Shown here piece after piece: positions 1-8,236 of a stretch of DNA of 64,000 nucleotides. Below the pieces are notes generated by a model that saw nothing but the letters and a program-made list of their open reading frames with translations, was not told where the DNA came from and made no database searches. The position numbers and the translations under genes are program-made. The DNA is from Gracilimonas sp. (GTDB lineage: Bacteria > Bacteroidota > Rhodothermia > Balneolales > Balneolaceae): NCBI GenBank assembly GCA_022450045.1, contig JAKURD010000014.1, positions 20,025-84,024 of the forward strand, read 5' to 3'. Within the stretch, counting starts at the first letter, position 1, and the number at the start of each line of letters is the position of its first letter.

Positions 1-1670
1 TGGTCGTTAGTGTCAGCTTCTTTTTCAGCAGCCAAAGATTCAGCCTTTTTCTCCTGCTCTTCCTCCTCTTTTTTTCGGGTGAGATAATAAGAGACATTTC
101 CAAGATACGTTTTGATGTAACCCGGCTGAACTTCCAGCACTTTGTTCACGGTCGGATCCAGGAAAGCCCGGTCGTGAGATACAATGATGCACGTACCTTC
201 ATACTGCTGAATGGCTTGCTGAAGGATATTCTTACTACTCATATCCAGGTGATTAGTAGGCTCATCAAAGATGAGGAGATTGGCCGGAGACAGCAACATC
301 TTAGCCAAAGCCAGCCGGCTTTTTTCTCCCCCAGAAAGCACCTTCACTTTTTTAAATACATCATCCCCCTGAAAAAGAAAACACCCAAGAATGGTTCTTA
401 AGCGATTTTCCTTTTGGTTTGAACCCGCATCCATTAGCGTTTCGAGCGCATTCTTTTTTGGATCGAGTTCATCCGCCTGATGCTGCGCAAAATAGTTCAC
501 GGTTACATTATGACCCTCAATTCGGTTTCCTTCCTGAAAGGGTTCATTCCCTGCCAGTATGCGGATCAATGTAGATTTCCCGGCTCCGTTCGGACCAACA
601 ATGGCCACCTTATCTCCGCGTTCGATTTCATAATCAATGCCGGAAAAAACCTCGTGGTCGTCATAGCTTTTGTGGAGGTCTTCGAGCTTCATCACCACCT
701 GGCCACTGCGAGGCGGCTCCGGAAAACGAAACGAAACGTTATTCTGTTCGTCATCAATCTCGATCTGTTCCATTTTCTCAAGCTGCTTGATCCGGCTCTG
801 CACTTGTCGCGCTTTGGTAGCTTTATACCGAAAGCGATCAATAAACTCCTGCGTTTCGTTGATCTGCTTTTCCTGATTTTTCTTGGCATTCATAAGCAGC
901 TCCCGCTCTTCTTCCCACTTTTTTTCATAGAAGGAGTAGTTGCCGGCATAATCGGAAATATCCCCACTTCGCAAAGCCAGTGTCCGGTTGGTGATGGTAT
1001 CCAAAAAGGCCCGGTCGTGAGAAACCACTACCACGGCTCCTTCATAATTATTCAGGAAATTCTCCATCCATTGCAGCGATTCGATATCAAGGTGATTGGT
1101 GGGCTCATCCAGAAGCAGGTAGGTTGGGCGTCGGAGAAGCAATTTGGCCAACGCAATTCTCATAAGCCAGCCACCACTGAATTCTGAGGTACTGCGGTGG
1201 AAATCTTCCTCGCTGAAACCAAGTCCCATAAGCACTTTTTCCACTTCTGAGCGCAATTCATATAATCCTGAAGATTCCAACTCCGTCTGTAAAATACCGT
1301 AGCGCTCCATTAGCTTCTTGTATTCCTTAGACTGAGGATCAACTTGAGATAATTTTTCCTGAATACCTTTTACTTTCATCTCCAGCTCAAATAGTTCAGA
1401 AAAGGCTGTTTCCACTTCTTCCAAAACAGTAAGGGTGAAATCGGGATCAACGCCATCCTGAGGGAGATATCCCAGTGTTTCTTCATTGGCGAGCGCAACA
1501 GATCCATCATCCATCTCCTGAATACCCATAATGATCTTAAGCAGAGTGGATTTTCCGGCGCCATTTGGACCTACAAGTCCAATGCGCTCGCCGGGATTGA
1601 TGAAGGTGCTGACGCCGTCCAAAAGTTCGCGGTCGCCTAAATGCAGTGTAATGTTTTCGAGTGCTAACAA
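1..1670 (-). CDS. ABC-F family ATPase (partial, 3' end outside window)
   Basis: About 556 codons of a cytoplasmic ABC-F protein, a soluble duplicated ATPase that acts on ribosomes (translation factor or ribosome protection) and has no membrane domain. Two ABC cassettes are visible. The first has Walker A GPNGAGKST near residue 35, signature FSGGW and Walker B LLLDEPTNHLD. The second has GPNGAGKST, LSGGEKSRLALAK and LLIFDEPTNHLD. Between them lies a charged linker of roughly 80 residues rich in K, E and Q, the usual ABC-F interdomain arm. The C-terminus enters a Glu/Lys-rich coiled coil (KKEEEEQEKKAE) that continues past base 1. I chose TTG at 1670 because it gives the family-typical start (M)LALENITLHLGD, and there is no ATG before the in-frame stop at 1716-1718. 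The exact ABC-F subgroup (Uup, YdiF or YheS-like) cannot be fixed. Confidence 0.93.
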   Translation of the reverse strand, partial: MLALENITLHLGDRELLDGVSTFINPGERIGLVGPNGAGKSTLLKIIMGIQEMDDGSVALANEETLGYLPQDGVDPDFTLTVLEEVETAFSELFELEMKVKGIQEKLSQVDPQSKEYKKLMERYGILQTELESSGLYELRSEVEKVLMGLGFSEEDFHRSTSEFSGGWLMRIALAKLLLRRPTYLLLDEPTNHLDIESLQWMENFLNNYEGAVVVVSHDRAFLDTITNRTLALRSGDISDYAGNYSFYEKKWEEERELLMNAKKNQEKQINETQEFIDRFRYKATKARQVQSRIKQLEKMEQIEIDDEQNNVSFRFPEPPRSGQVVMKLEDLHKSYDDHEVFSGIDYEIERGDKVAIVGPNGAGKSTLIRILAGNEPFQEGNRIEGHNVTVNYFAQHQADELDPKKNALETLMDAGSNQKENRLRTILGCFLFQGDDVFKKVKVLSGGEKSRLALAKMLLSPANLLIFDEPTNHLDMSSKNILQQAIQQYEGTCIIVSHDRAFLDPTVNKVLEVQPGYIKTYLGNVSYYLTRKKEEEEQEKKAESLAAEKEADTND

Positions 1671-2001
1671 AGTTGATGAATATCTGTGTGAAAAGTAAAG
1701 GGCTAAAAATATGGATTAATTGGGTGCGGAATGAAATTATTCATTGGGTTTGTCACGAAATCTTCGAACCAACCACAATCGCTCAACCATTGGTCATTCC
1801 CATGAAGATGGGAATCTACAAGTTGTACAGGACAAGGCAGGCACAGTAACGCGGGTTGTTAGTCTTGGGTAGAATATTGGTCGCCATCGGTGATTATTAG
1901 ATCCCCCCCTTTGCGGTGATGACGAGGTCGTGGGTAGTTTAAGAATCTGAATTTACCTCAAAAACCCTTAGTTTTTAGCAAATCTAAAAAGACCGAAATT
2001 C
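1671..2001. repeat. Intergenic region with a partial hairpin repeat (family R2)
   Basis: No convincing gene between the divergent ABC-F gene and gldC. Bases 1791-1818 are a diverged copy of the core of a repeat found more fully near 14.4, 21.4 and 49.8 kb. Its hairpin is ATTCCCAT-gaag-ATGGGAAT at 1796-1815, where the paired change (T/A for G/C) keeps the stem intact relative to the CCCGT/ACGGG version. The terminal parts of the repeat are not recognisable here. Promoters for both flanking genes must lie in this interval, but none is clear. Confidence 0.5.
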
Positions 2002-2331
2002 ATGAAGAAGAAAGAGATCAAAATCACTGTAGAATTAGATGATAAGAATGTAGCAAATAATATCGCGTTCAAGGCGGATGACATGCCCAATGTTGATGCC
2101 GTAAACTGCCGGGCCATGTTGCTTTCCTTTTGGGATTCCCATAATAAAGACACTTTAAAACTGGATCTTTGGACTCGTGATATGACCGTAGATGAAATGA
2201 AGATCTTCTTCCACCAAACCCTGGTAACGATGGCCAATACCCTCCAAAGTTCCACCGATGACGAACGTATCGCGGGCGATATGCGTGACTTCTGTGATTA
2301 CTTTGCCGAGAAAATGGAGATTAAAGAATAA
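2002..2331 (+). CDS. gldC: Gliding motility protein GldC
   Basis: 109 residues, cytoplasmic, matching the GldC family of Bacteroidota. The family is linked to gliding motility and is also present in non-gliding relatives. Recognisable stretches are the start MKKKEIKITVELDDKN, the middle LSFWDSHNKDTLKLDLWT and the block DMTVDEMKIFFHQTLVTMA, followed by MRDFCDYFAEKM near the C-terminus. Length agrees with the usual ~110 residues. It stands alone, with no other gld genes next to it. The biochemical role of GldC is not known. Family assignment is confident from the pattern. Confidence 0.9.
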   Translation: MKKKEIKITVELDDKNVANNIAFKADDMPNVDAVNCRAMLLSFWDSHNKDTLKLDLWTRDMTVDEMKIFFHQTLVTMANTLQSSTDDERIAGDMRDFCDYFAEKMEIKE

Positions 2332-2381
2332 TTAGAAATTCAAGATTAAAAATTTAAATATGGCATTCACCCAATTTTAAA

Positions 2382-3629
2382 TTAAGCATATAAAATAGAC
2401 CCAAAACTTACCCCGCTGTCTCGATCTTCTTCATCCCAGATGTCATAGGTCAGGATTTTACCTTCAAGTTTTGGAAAGATATTTAGGAAAGAATAAAGTG
2501 GTGGATATCCACAGATTCGATAAGGGTCGTACTTTTTGCTCATCAGTTCAAGCATTTTCTGGGGTGAGCCGGATGCGCCATGATCCAGAAAGGATTCATC
2601 AAAATTACGAATCTCCTCAAACATCTCTTTGGCAGATGTATCGTCGCCGAATTTCTTTCCGATGTGAGCTAAGTCTCCGCTGATCAAAAAGAATGTATCG
2701 GCATCATCTCCAAACAACTCAGTCAATAATCCGCTGAAATTATCCACCTGTTGACCTTGGAATCCATCTGATTTATAGAACAATTCATCCAGGCTGCCAA
2801 CGATGATGGGAACCATAGAAAATGTATGATCCCATAGGTGATTGATGAAAATGAGGTGCTGCTCAATACTGTGCTCAATACGGTGCGCCCGATCCTGGAA
2901 AGTGATGCCATAGTGCTCCGTTTTATCTCCAATTTTTTTCCGGATCTTTTGAATACTTTCCCAGTCAGCTTTAACCGTTCCGTTTACAATGTTAAAATCT
3001 TTGGAAGAGATCACAAACGGTCGTTCTTCGTATATATCGGGATACAGGCCGGAATAGTGAGAAGTAGCCAGCATCACCACGCGCTTGGGTTTCAGATCCT
3101 TTATTGTAGAAAAAGCTTTCACATAACTGTTGAGCCCAAACTTAAGATCGATGTGTGGCGCATACAGTGCGGTTGCGGTTTGAACCGGATCCGAGGTTGG
3201 TAACTTCTCAAAAGCCACATCCAGAAAATGCTCCATTTCTTTGGGGTCGTCAGGATAAGAAAGTCCTGCGGTGACAGAATGATGAATGTCGGAATCCTCA
3301 TATTCGGCCTCCATTTTCTCAGCATGTTCTCGAAAGTGCTGGGAATGAAGCAGGGTGTTTTCATCCAAAAACTGAACATATTCCAGGATTTGCTCTTTGG
3401 TAACCCTTTTGCCAGTGAATTTCAGGATATCCTCTACACTTCGGCTCCCGTCAAATAACGAAAAAATAGTTTGAGCCGAATAAGGTACTGCAAAATCGGC
3501 GGTAGCATATCCGTACTGGTCCTGAAAATACAAATACGTTTCACCGTCTTGTTTGATCGGGATGATCTGCACGTCAAACCGCAGCGGCGGAATGGGATCG
3601 GTGTAGGATGAGAAAATTGAATCCTTCAT
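2382..3629 (-). CDS. MEMO-family protein (AmmeMemoRadiSam system protein B type) with N-terminal extension
   Basis: 415 residues, longer than the ~270-300 usual for MEMO proteins. The C-terminal ~270 residues show the MEMO pattern: VVMLATSHYSG, IEHSIEQHLIFINHLW followed by VPIIVG, then LISGDLAHIGKK and CGYPPLYSFL near the end. These correspond to the His/Asp/Cys pocket shared with LigB-type dioxygenases. The first ~130 residues are extra and resemble a PqqD-like winged-helix fold: YATADFAVPYSAQTIFSLFDG followed by VEDILKFTGKRVTKEQILEYV. No AMMECR1 or radical-SAM partner is adjacent, so a link to that system is only by family. It lies downstream of nth on the same strand but is separated by a strong inverted repeat. 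Substrate unknown. Confidence 0.8.
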   Translation of the reverse strand: MKDSIFSSYTDPIPPLRFDVQIIPIKQDGETYLYFQDQYGYATADFAVPYSAQTIFSLFDGSRSVEDILKFTGKRVTKEQILEYVQFLDENTLLHSQHFREHAEKMEAEYEDSDIHHSVTAGLSYPDDPKEMEHFLDVAFEKLPTSDPVQTATALYAPHIDLKFGLNSYVKAFSTIKDLKPKRVVMLATSHYSGLYPDIYEERPFVISSKDFNIVNGTVKADWESIQKIRKKIGDKTEHYGITFQDRAHRIEHSIEQHLIFINHLWDHTFSMVPIIVGSLDELFYKSDGFQGQQVDNFSGLLTELFGDDADTFFLISGDLAHIGKKFGDDTSAKEMFEEIRNFDESFLDHGASGSPQKMLELMSKKYDPYRICGYPPLYSFLNIFPKLEGKILTYDIWDEEDRDSGVSFGSILYA

Positions 3630-3642
3630 GAATGCTCAATAC

Positions 3643-3703
3643 TTTAATTTTAAATGTTAAATGGCTGGTGAGTCCATTTAACATTTACGCATTTAAAATT
3701 AAA
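3643..3703 (-). terminator. Long AT-rich inverted repeat after nth
   Basis: A 14-nt arm at 3643-3656 is perfectly complementary to 3690-3703, and nested inside it TTAAATGG (3657-3664) pairs with CCATTTAA (3674-3681). The right arm overlaps the nth stop codon. It probably ends the nth transcript before the MEMO gene. The inner ATGTTAAATGG/CCATTT core recurs after typA (51936-51962), so this is a recurring terminator-like sequence here. Confidence 0.6.
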
Positions 3704-4403
3704 CATTACCCTGCATTTTTTGGCATTTGCAATTTATGCCGTAATTTTTGCACAGGGGATGATCCGGTGCTTCTGAAATTCTTGCTTTGCACGGTCCGCG
3801 GCCATGATGGATCATCAGGTGTGAAAGATCGGTCCAGCTTTCACGCGGAAACAAAGCCATCAGATCTTTTTCGATCTTGTTCGTGTTCTTCTTCTCCCTG
3901 GTGAGACCGAATCGGTTCGAAAATCGTTTTACATGCGTATCTACCACTACGCCGACATTGATCCCAAAAGCATTTCCCAACACCACATTCGCGGTTTTTC
4001 GGGCAGCACCGCGAAGCTTCAGCAGGTCTTCCATATTCCGGGGGACCTCCCCGTTAAATTCCTCTGCTAAGATCCGGGAAGTTTCCTTTAGCGATTTGGC
4101 TTTATTGCGGTAAAACCCGGTAGATCTAACCAATTCTTCCAGATCTTCCAATGGAGCATCTTTCATCAATTCCGGAGTGGGATAGGCCTCAAAAAGGTCA
4201 GGAGTGGTTTTGTTTACCCGGACATCCGTACACTGCGCACTCAAAATAGTGGCGATCAGCAGTTCGAAGGGGTTTCTGTGATTTAGCTCACAGTGCGGAT
4301 TGGGATAGTGCTTGTAGAGCTCGTTCAAAATTTCCATTGCCCGCTCTTTCTGTTTCTTTGATTTTTTAGGGAGTTTTGGAAGTTTGTTTTTCTCTTTCGC
4401 CAT
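3699..4403 (-). CDS. nth: Endonuclease III
   Basis: 234-residue DNA glycosylase/AP lyase of base excision repair that removes oxidised pyrimidines. The helix-hairpin-helix LRGAARKTANVVLGNAF carries the catalytic Lys, and VVDTHVKRFSNRFGL carries the catalytic Asp. FELLIATILSAQCTDVRVNKTTP is the conserved N-terminal block. The C-terminal cluster region has four Cys, but in an unusual order (CKAR, x12 from first to second Cys, then x6, then CKC) instead of the common C-x6-C-x2-C-x5-C. A [4Fe-4S] cluster is therefore plausible but not certain. A Lys-rich N-terminal tail (about 20 residues) precedes the domain. Confidence 0.93.
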   Translation of the reverse strand: MAKEKNKLPKLPKKSKKQKERAMEILNELYKHYPNPHCELNHRNPFELLIATILSAQCTDVRVNKTTPDLFEAYPTPELMKDAPLEDLEELVRSTGFYRNKAKSLKETSRILAEEFNGEVPRNMEDLLKLRGAARKTANVVLGNAFGINVGVVVDTHVKRFSNRFGLTREKKNTNKIEKDLMALFPRESWTDLSHLMIHHGRGPCKARISEAPDHPLCKNYGINCKCQKMQGNV

Positions 4404-4847
4404 AGCCAGTGATCAATTTTCAGTAAACGGTTATCAGTGCGTTTGAAGGTATGGGTTTAGCTGTAGATACGCAGAGTGTTTTCACTACGAAAGCACGAAA
4501 GCACGAAAAGTGGTTTAATTAATGTGTTTGTTCGTATTGATAATGAGGGCAAGTCCACCACTGCTCCTCTCTCTGGATTGTAGCAGAGCTAAATCCTGTC
4601 TCTCTCCAAAGAGAGACAATTTCTAATCAAATTTAAAACTCAGAAATTAACTTAGAAATAAGAATAAGCATGAACCTGTGTCCCGCCGGAGGGACCGAAA
4701 GATCAGCTCACTGATTTTTCAGAGAGGAGAGTCGATTATCAACCTTTATTAACTTCACTATTACCCATTCTTCTGTTCAATATTCAATATTCATTTGCTT
4801 ATCTTTGGCGCTCAAGGAATTTAGAATTGTAAACATCACACTCACAC
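4404..4847. other. Gene-free stretch upstream of glyS with short repeats and hairpins
   Basis: No supported gene. It contains a short tandem run of the 8-mer CGAAAGCA around 4488-4512. Small hairpins follow: TGTCTCTC/GAGAGACA at 4597-4618 and GTCCC/GGGAC near 4680-4695. Such sequences could be leader structure or remnants of dispersed repeats; I cannot assign a riboswitch or T-box. Promoters of the divergent nth and glyS genes should be here. Confidence 0.4.
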
Positions 4848-6305
4848 ATGTCGAATTTAGACAATCTGGATAAAATTGTATCGCTGGCTAAAGCGCGGGG
4901 CTTCATCTTTCAATCCTCAGAGATTTATGGCGGACTTAGTGCCGTGTACGATTACGGGCCCCTCGGTGTAGAACTAAAACGAAATATTCGCGATGCCTGG
5001 TGGAAAGAGATGACCCGCCGCCACGGTAATATTATTGGAATTGATGCAGCCATTTTCATGCATCCGAAAGTGTGGGAAGCCAGTGGTCACGTTGGCGGTT
5101 TCAACGATCCCATGATCGACGACAAGCAGTCCAAAAAACGCTACCGCGCGGATATGATCATTGAGCAGCATATTGAAAAGCTGCGGAAAGATGAGAAACA
5201 TGAAGAAGCCAATGCTATTCAGGAAAAACTGGATTCTTGCGGTTCCAGAAAAAGCCTGACCGAAGATTTATACGAGATCATTATGGAAAATGAGATCCGT
5301 GCCCCGGAATCCGGTGCTTTCGACTGGACCGAAGTTCGACAGTTTAACCTGATGTTCAAAACCCAGTTTGGCTCTACTTCAACTGAAGAAGACGGCGTTT
5401 ATCTTCGTCCGGAAACGGCCCAGGGAATTTTCGTGAATTACAAGAATGTACTTGATACCGCCCGTGTTCAGATTCCATTTGGGATCGCCCAAACCGGGAA
5501 AGCATTCCGGAATGAAGTGGTAGCCCGGCAGTTTGTATTCCGAATGCGGGAATTTGAACAGATGGAAATGCAGTATTTTGTGAAGCCGGGAACCGATAAG
5601 GCCGAATATGAAAAATGGCTGGAAAAACGCCTTGACTGGCACAAAATGATGGGAATCCGGGATGAGAATTTGAGAATGGCTCCCCACCCTGAAGACAAGC
5701 TTGCACACTATGCCCGGGCCGCGGCCGATATTCAGTACAAATATCCGATCGGCTGGCAGGAAGTGGAAGGGATTCATAATCGTACTGATTTTGACCTGAC
5801 ACAGCACACTGAATTCTCCGGCAAAAAACTGGATTACTTTGACCAAAAAAATCAGGAGCGTTTTGTTCCGTATGTGATTGAAACTTCTGTTGGGCTCGAT
5901 CGCCTTACTCTGATGGTATTATGTGATGCGTACCGTGAAGAAGAAGTGGATGGCGACACGCGTACCGTTTTGAAAATGAACCCGAAATTGGCTCCGACCC
6001 AGGTTGGAATTTTTCCGCTCATCAAAAAAGACAAACTGCAGGAACTGGCGCATAAAATTGAAGAAGATCTTCGGGAAGAATTCTCCGTTCTTTATGATGA
6101 TTCCGGTTCCATCGGAAAACGATATCGCCGGCAGGATGAAGCCGGAACGCCATTTTGCGTAACTGTGGATTTTGATGGAGTAGAGTCGGAAGGAGAAGAT
6201 ACGGTGACCATTCGCTACCGGGATGATATGAGTCAGGACCGAGTTCCCGTTTCAAGACTGGCCGAAGTGATCAGAGATGGAATGAAAGGCTGGAAACCTG
6301 AATAA
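4848..6305 (+). CDS. glyS: Glycyl-tRNA synthetase (dimeric, class II)
   Basis: 485 residues. Charges tRNA-Gly with glycine using ATP, in the cytoplasm. This is the single-chain alpha2 type, not the alpha2beta2 type. N-terminal FIFQSSEIYGGLSAVYDYGP and motif 1 around DAWWKEMTRRH are followed by motif 2 (RPETAQGIFVNYKNV, then IGQTGKAFRNE-like AQTGKAFRNEVVARQF). Motif 3 is IETSVGLDRLTLMVL. The C-terminal ~100 residues form the anticodon-binding domain (PTQVGIFPLIKKD to IRYRDDMSQDRV). The zinc-binding insertion is reduced: only SCGSRKSLT remains. Length is typical for bacterial enzymes of this class. Monocistronic, ended by the hairpin at 6329-6353. I keep the symbol glyS; some annotations use glyQS. 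Confidence 0.95.
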   Translation: MSNLDNLDKIVSLAKARGFIFQSSEIYGGLSAVYDYGPLGVELKRNIRDAWWKEMTRRHGNIIGIDAAIFMHPKVWEASGHVGGFNDPMIDDKQSKKRYRADMIIEQHIEKLRKDEKHEEANAIQEKLDSCGSRKSLTEDLYEIIMENEIRAPESGAFDWTEVRQFNLMFKTQFGSTSTEEDGVYLRPETAQGIFVNYKNVLDTARVQIPFGIAQTGKAFRNEVVARQFVFRMREFEQMEMQYFVKPGTDKAEYEKWLEKRLDWHKMMGIRDENLRMAPHPEDKLAHYARAAADIQYKYPIGWQEVEGIHNRTDFDLTQHTEFSGKKLDYFDQKNQERFVPYVIETSVGLDRLTLMVLCDAYREEEVDGDTRTVLKMNPKLAPTQVGIFPLIKKDKLQELAHKIEEDLREEFSVLYDDSGSIGKRYRRQDEAGTPFCVTVDFDGVESEGEDTVTIRYRDDMSQDRVPVSRLAEVIRDGMKGWKPE

Positions 6306-6328
6306 ATTTAGAAAAAATTTATCATGGA

Positions 6329-6353
6329 AAAGGTGGACGTATGATCCACCTTT
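6329..6353. terminator. Bidirectional terminator between glyS and TPR gene
   Basis: AAAGGTGGA (6329-6337) pairs with TCCACCTTT (6345-6353) over a 7-nt loop. It lies between two convergent genes and can serve both strands. Confidence 0.7.
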
Positions 6354-6357
6354 CTTA

Positions 6358-7146
6358 TTACTGAAGTTCTTCTAAGATTTCACGGGCACGATTCAGATTC
6401 CACTTATCTATTTCGTTTTTAGGTTCTATTTCAAGAACTTTTTTCAAGATCTGGACTGCTTTTTCATCCTCACCTATTCGTTTATAGTGTCGTCCAAGAT
6501 CGAGTTGGTAACGTATTTTTTCTTCAGGATCTAATTCAATGGCTTTTTTGATATACTCTTCAGCTTTTTCATTACTTGCACCCACGGGTATTCCTTCAGA
6601 AATAAATCTGGCTGCCAATCTTTGTGCTGTTGTAATATTGGCAACCTCACTGTGCCAAACCCCCAGCAGCAGCCAGGCAGGTGCGTATTCAGGTAGCAAT
6701 TCGATTGCTTTATCAGTATGCTTTTTAATTATGTGAGACCTTCTTATCCGCTCTTTGGTATCAGAAATATCAGAGATTCTGCCATTAGCTACGGCATAAA
6801 CAAAATGAGAAAAGCCTTTATCCGGATATTTATTAATAGTTCTTTCAGCATATTTCATAGCCTGCTGGTAATAGTCTTTTTTTTCTTCATTATCCTCAAT
6901 GCGAAAACCGATGCGGGAATATAGCAAGCTGGTGTGCCATAGGGATTTAAAATTAAGAGAATCAGTTTCCAATACTTCTTTGTAATTCCGGAGGGCTTGT
7001 TTTTCATTTCCATTATCAAACTGTTGGTTGGCCAATTGAAGGAGCGAATCAACAGCATTTGTACTTTGAGCTTGCAATGATAGTGTGAACAAAGAACTGA
7101 AGACAAAGAGAAAGCAAAAAGCTCTTTTAAATAAATATGTATTCAT
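6358..7146 (-). CDS. Exported tetratricopeptide-repeat protein
   Basis: 262 residues. Signal peptide at the N-terminus (KRAFCFLFVFSSLFTLSLQAQ), so the protein is exported and is probably periplasmic. Several TPR-like helical pairs follow, for example ANQQFDNGNEKQALRNYKEV, YIKKAIELDPEEKIRYQLD and GRHYKRIGEDEKAVQILKKV. TPR domains bind partner proteins; no partner is indicated. The gene is convergent with glyS, and a MITE-like element lies just upstream, between it and rpmH. Function unknown. Confidence 0.8.
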   Translation of the reverse strand: MNTYLFKRAFCFLFVFSSLFTLSLQAQSTNAVDSLLQLANQQFDNGNEKQALRNYKEVLETDSLNFKSLWHTSLLYSRIGFRIEDNEEKKDYYQQAMKYAERTINKYPDKGFSHFVYAVANGRISDISDTKERIRRSHIIKKHTDKAIELLPEYAPAWLLLGVWHSEVANITTAQRLAARFISEGIPVGASNEKAEEYIKKAIELDPEEKIRYQLDLGRHYKRIGEDEKAVQILKKVLEIEPKNEIDKWNLNRAREILEELQ

Positions 7147-7272
7147 AAAGTGCAGTTGTGTGCATTAAAAAATTAGATGCTTGATTTGCACTTTAGAACG
7201 CTATTAGTGATGGAAAGATTTCGACTGAACATTGCATTATGTGCATTTTTACACGAATGAATAATTTAATGT

Positions 7273-7560
7273 CAATAGAATCCTAAACGTTGAAATACAT
7301 TTTGGCAAAACGATCCTTCAAAAGGATTCCCGCAGATTTCCGCAAAGGATATCGCAGAGTTGCGCTGAATAGCGATGCGTATTGATAAAAGATCATCTGC
7401 GCTCCGGGCGCAACGATTCCCACGAAGTGAAACTCAGCGGGTTAATCGGCGAGCCTCTGCGAGAAAAAAAGGGGATTGATTTTAAACATGTCAACTAATC
7501 CGTCTTTATCTTCGAAAACACAGGTTTTTTTCAATTTTAAAAACGTTTAGGACGCTATTG
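7273..7560. mobile_element. MITE-like element, copy 1 (family R1)
   Basis: A 288-bp non-coding element with ~20-bp terminal inverted repeats. The right end reads AACGTTTAGGACGCTATTG and the left end is its complement with two changes. It is flanked by ATTTAATGT (7264-7272) and ATTTAGTGT (7561-7569), a 9-bp target duplication with one mismatch. A second copy lies inverted at 49484-49746. Copy 1 carries about 22-25 extra bp near 7331-7353, rich in CGCAGA-type motifs. There is no transposase, so it would need a helper element. It occupies most of the space between the TPR gene and rpmH and could affect the rpmH promoter. Confidence 0.82.
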
Positions 7561-7656
7561 ATTTAGTGTAAATAATAGTTCTGTTTTTTCGGAGATTCTC
7601 TTTATATTTAAAGCCTTTTTCGGATGAGAAATTGAACGCATAAAATATCCCGATTC

Positions 7657-7815
7657 ATGAAACGCACGTATCAACCAAGTAATAAGAAGCGCAAGAACAA
7701 ACACGGTTTTCGCGAACGCATGTCTAGCAAAAACGGACGTAGAACTATTGCGAGTCGTCGCAAGAAAGGCCGTCATAAGCTAACCGTTAGTGATGAGAGA
7801 AAAGGAGCAAAGTAA
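7657..7815 (+). CDS. rpmH: 50S ribosomal protein L34
   Basis: 52 residues. Starts [18 protein letters not shown] and continues [20 protein letters not shown], the near-invariant L34 pattern. It is a structural protein of the large subunit. The C-terminal [13 protein letters not shown] tail is the usual extended form in Bacteroidota-type organisms. Its end overlaps the start of rnpA, so the two are likely translationally coupled. Confidence 0.97.
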   Translation: MKRTYQPSNKKRKNKHGFRERMSSKNGRRTIASRRKKGRHKLTVSDERKGAK

Positions 7816-8224
7816 CCTTACGGATTCTCCTGAGCGTAGATTTACGTTATCAAAGTCACATATTTTACGTGGCCGGCGCAATTTTGAGGAACTGTTTTCA
7901 GGTTCCTCAATGCTCAGATCACACAACGTGAACCTTCGTTATGCCACCTATCCCAATGCTGATAAGAAGGCCCTTGTTGGCTTTATAGCCCCTAAAAAGA
8001 TTGGGAGAGCGGTGCAGCGCATCAGAACCAAGCGATTGCTGCGTGAAGCTTACCGGCTTAATCAACACATCATCACCGAATTACCCATAACAGCTGAAAT
8101 AGGATTACACTATGCTTTTATGGCAAAGCGTGCAGGCCTCACCTTCGAAACGGTTCAGCAGGAAGTCATTTCATTGTTGAAAGAACTGCGTAATCGATTG
8201 TTGTCAAAAAATTCACCCTCTTAA
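7790..8224 (+). CDS. rnpA: Ribonuclease P protein component
   Basis: 144 residues. Protein subunit of RNase P, which matures the 5' ends of tRNAs together with the M1 RNA. Recognisable are [21 protein letters not shown] at the start of the domain and the RNR-like motif [19 protein letters not shown]. The open frame begins at GTG 7790, but ATG 7793 is the next codon and equally good. Either way it overlaps rpmH by 23-26 nt. yidC follows 12 nt after the stop. The order rpmH-rnpA-yidC is the conserved bacterial block. Confidence 0.93.
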   Translation: MMREKEQSNLTDSPERRFTLSKSHILRGRRNFEELFSGSSMLRSHNVNLRYATYPNADKKALVGFIAPKKIGRAVQRIRTKRLLREAYRLNQHIITELPITAEIGLHYAFMAKRAGLTFETVQQEVISLLKELRNRLLSKNSPS

Positions 8225-8236
8225 AACGCACTACTT

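Noticed and set aside
480-1187. 235-residue open frame on the + strand
   Set aside because: It is antisense to the well-supported ABC-F gene; no recognisable domain and a composition expected from the complement.
4488-4512. CRISPR-like short repeats
   Set aside because: An 8-bp tandem run without spacers or cas genes; no CRISPR array exists in the window.
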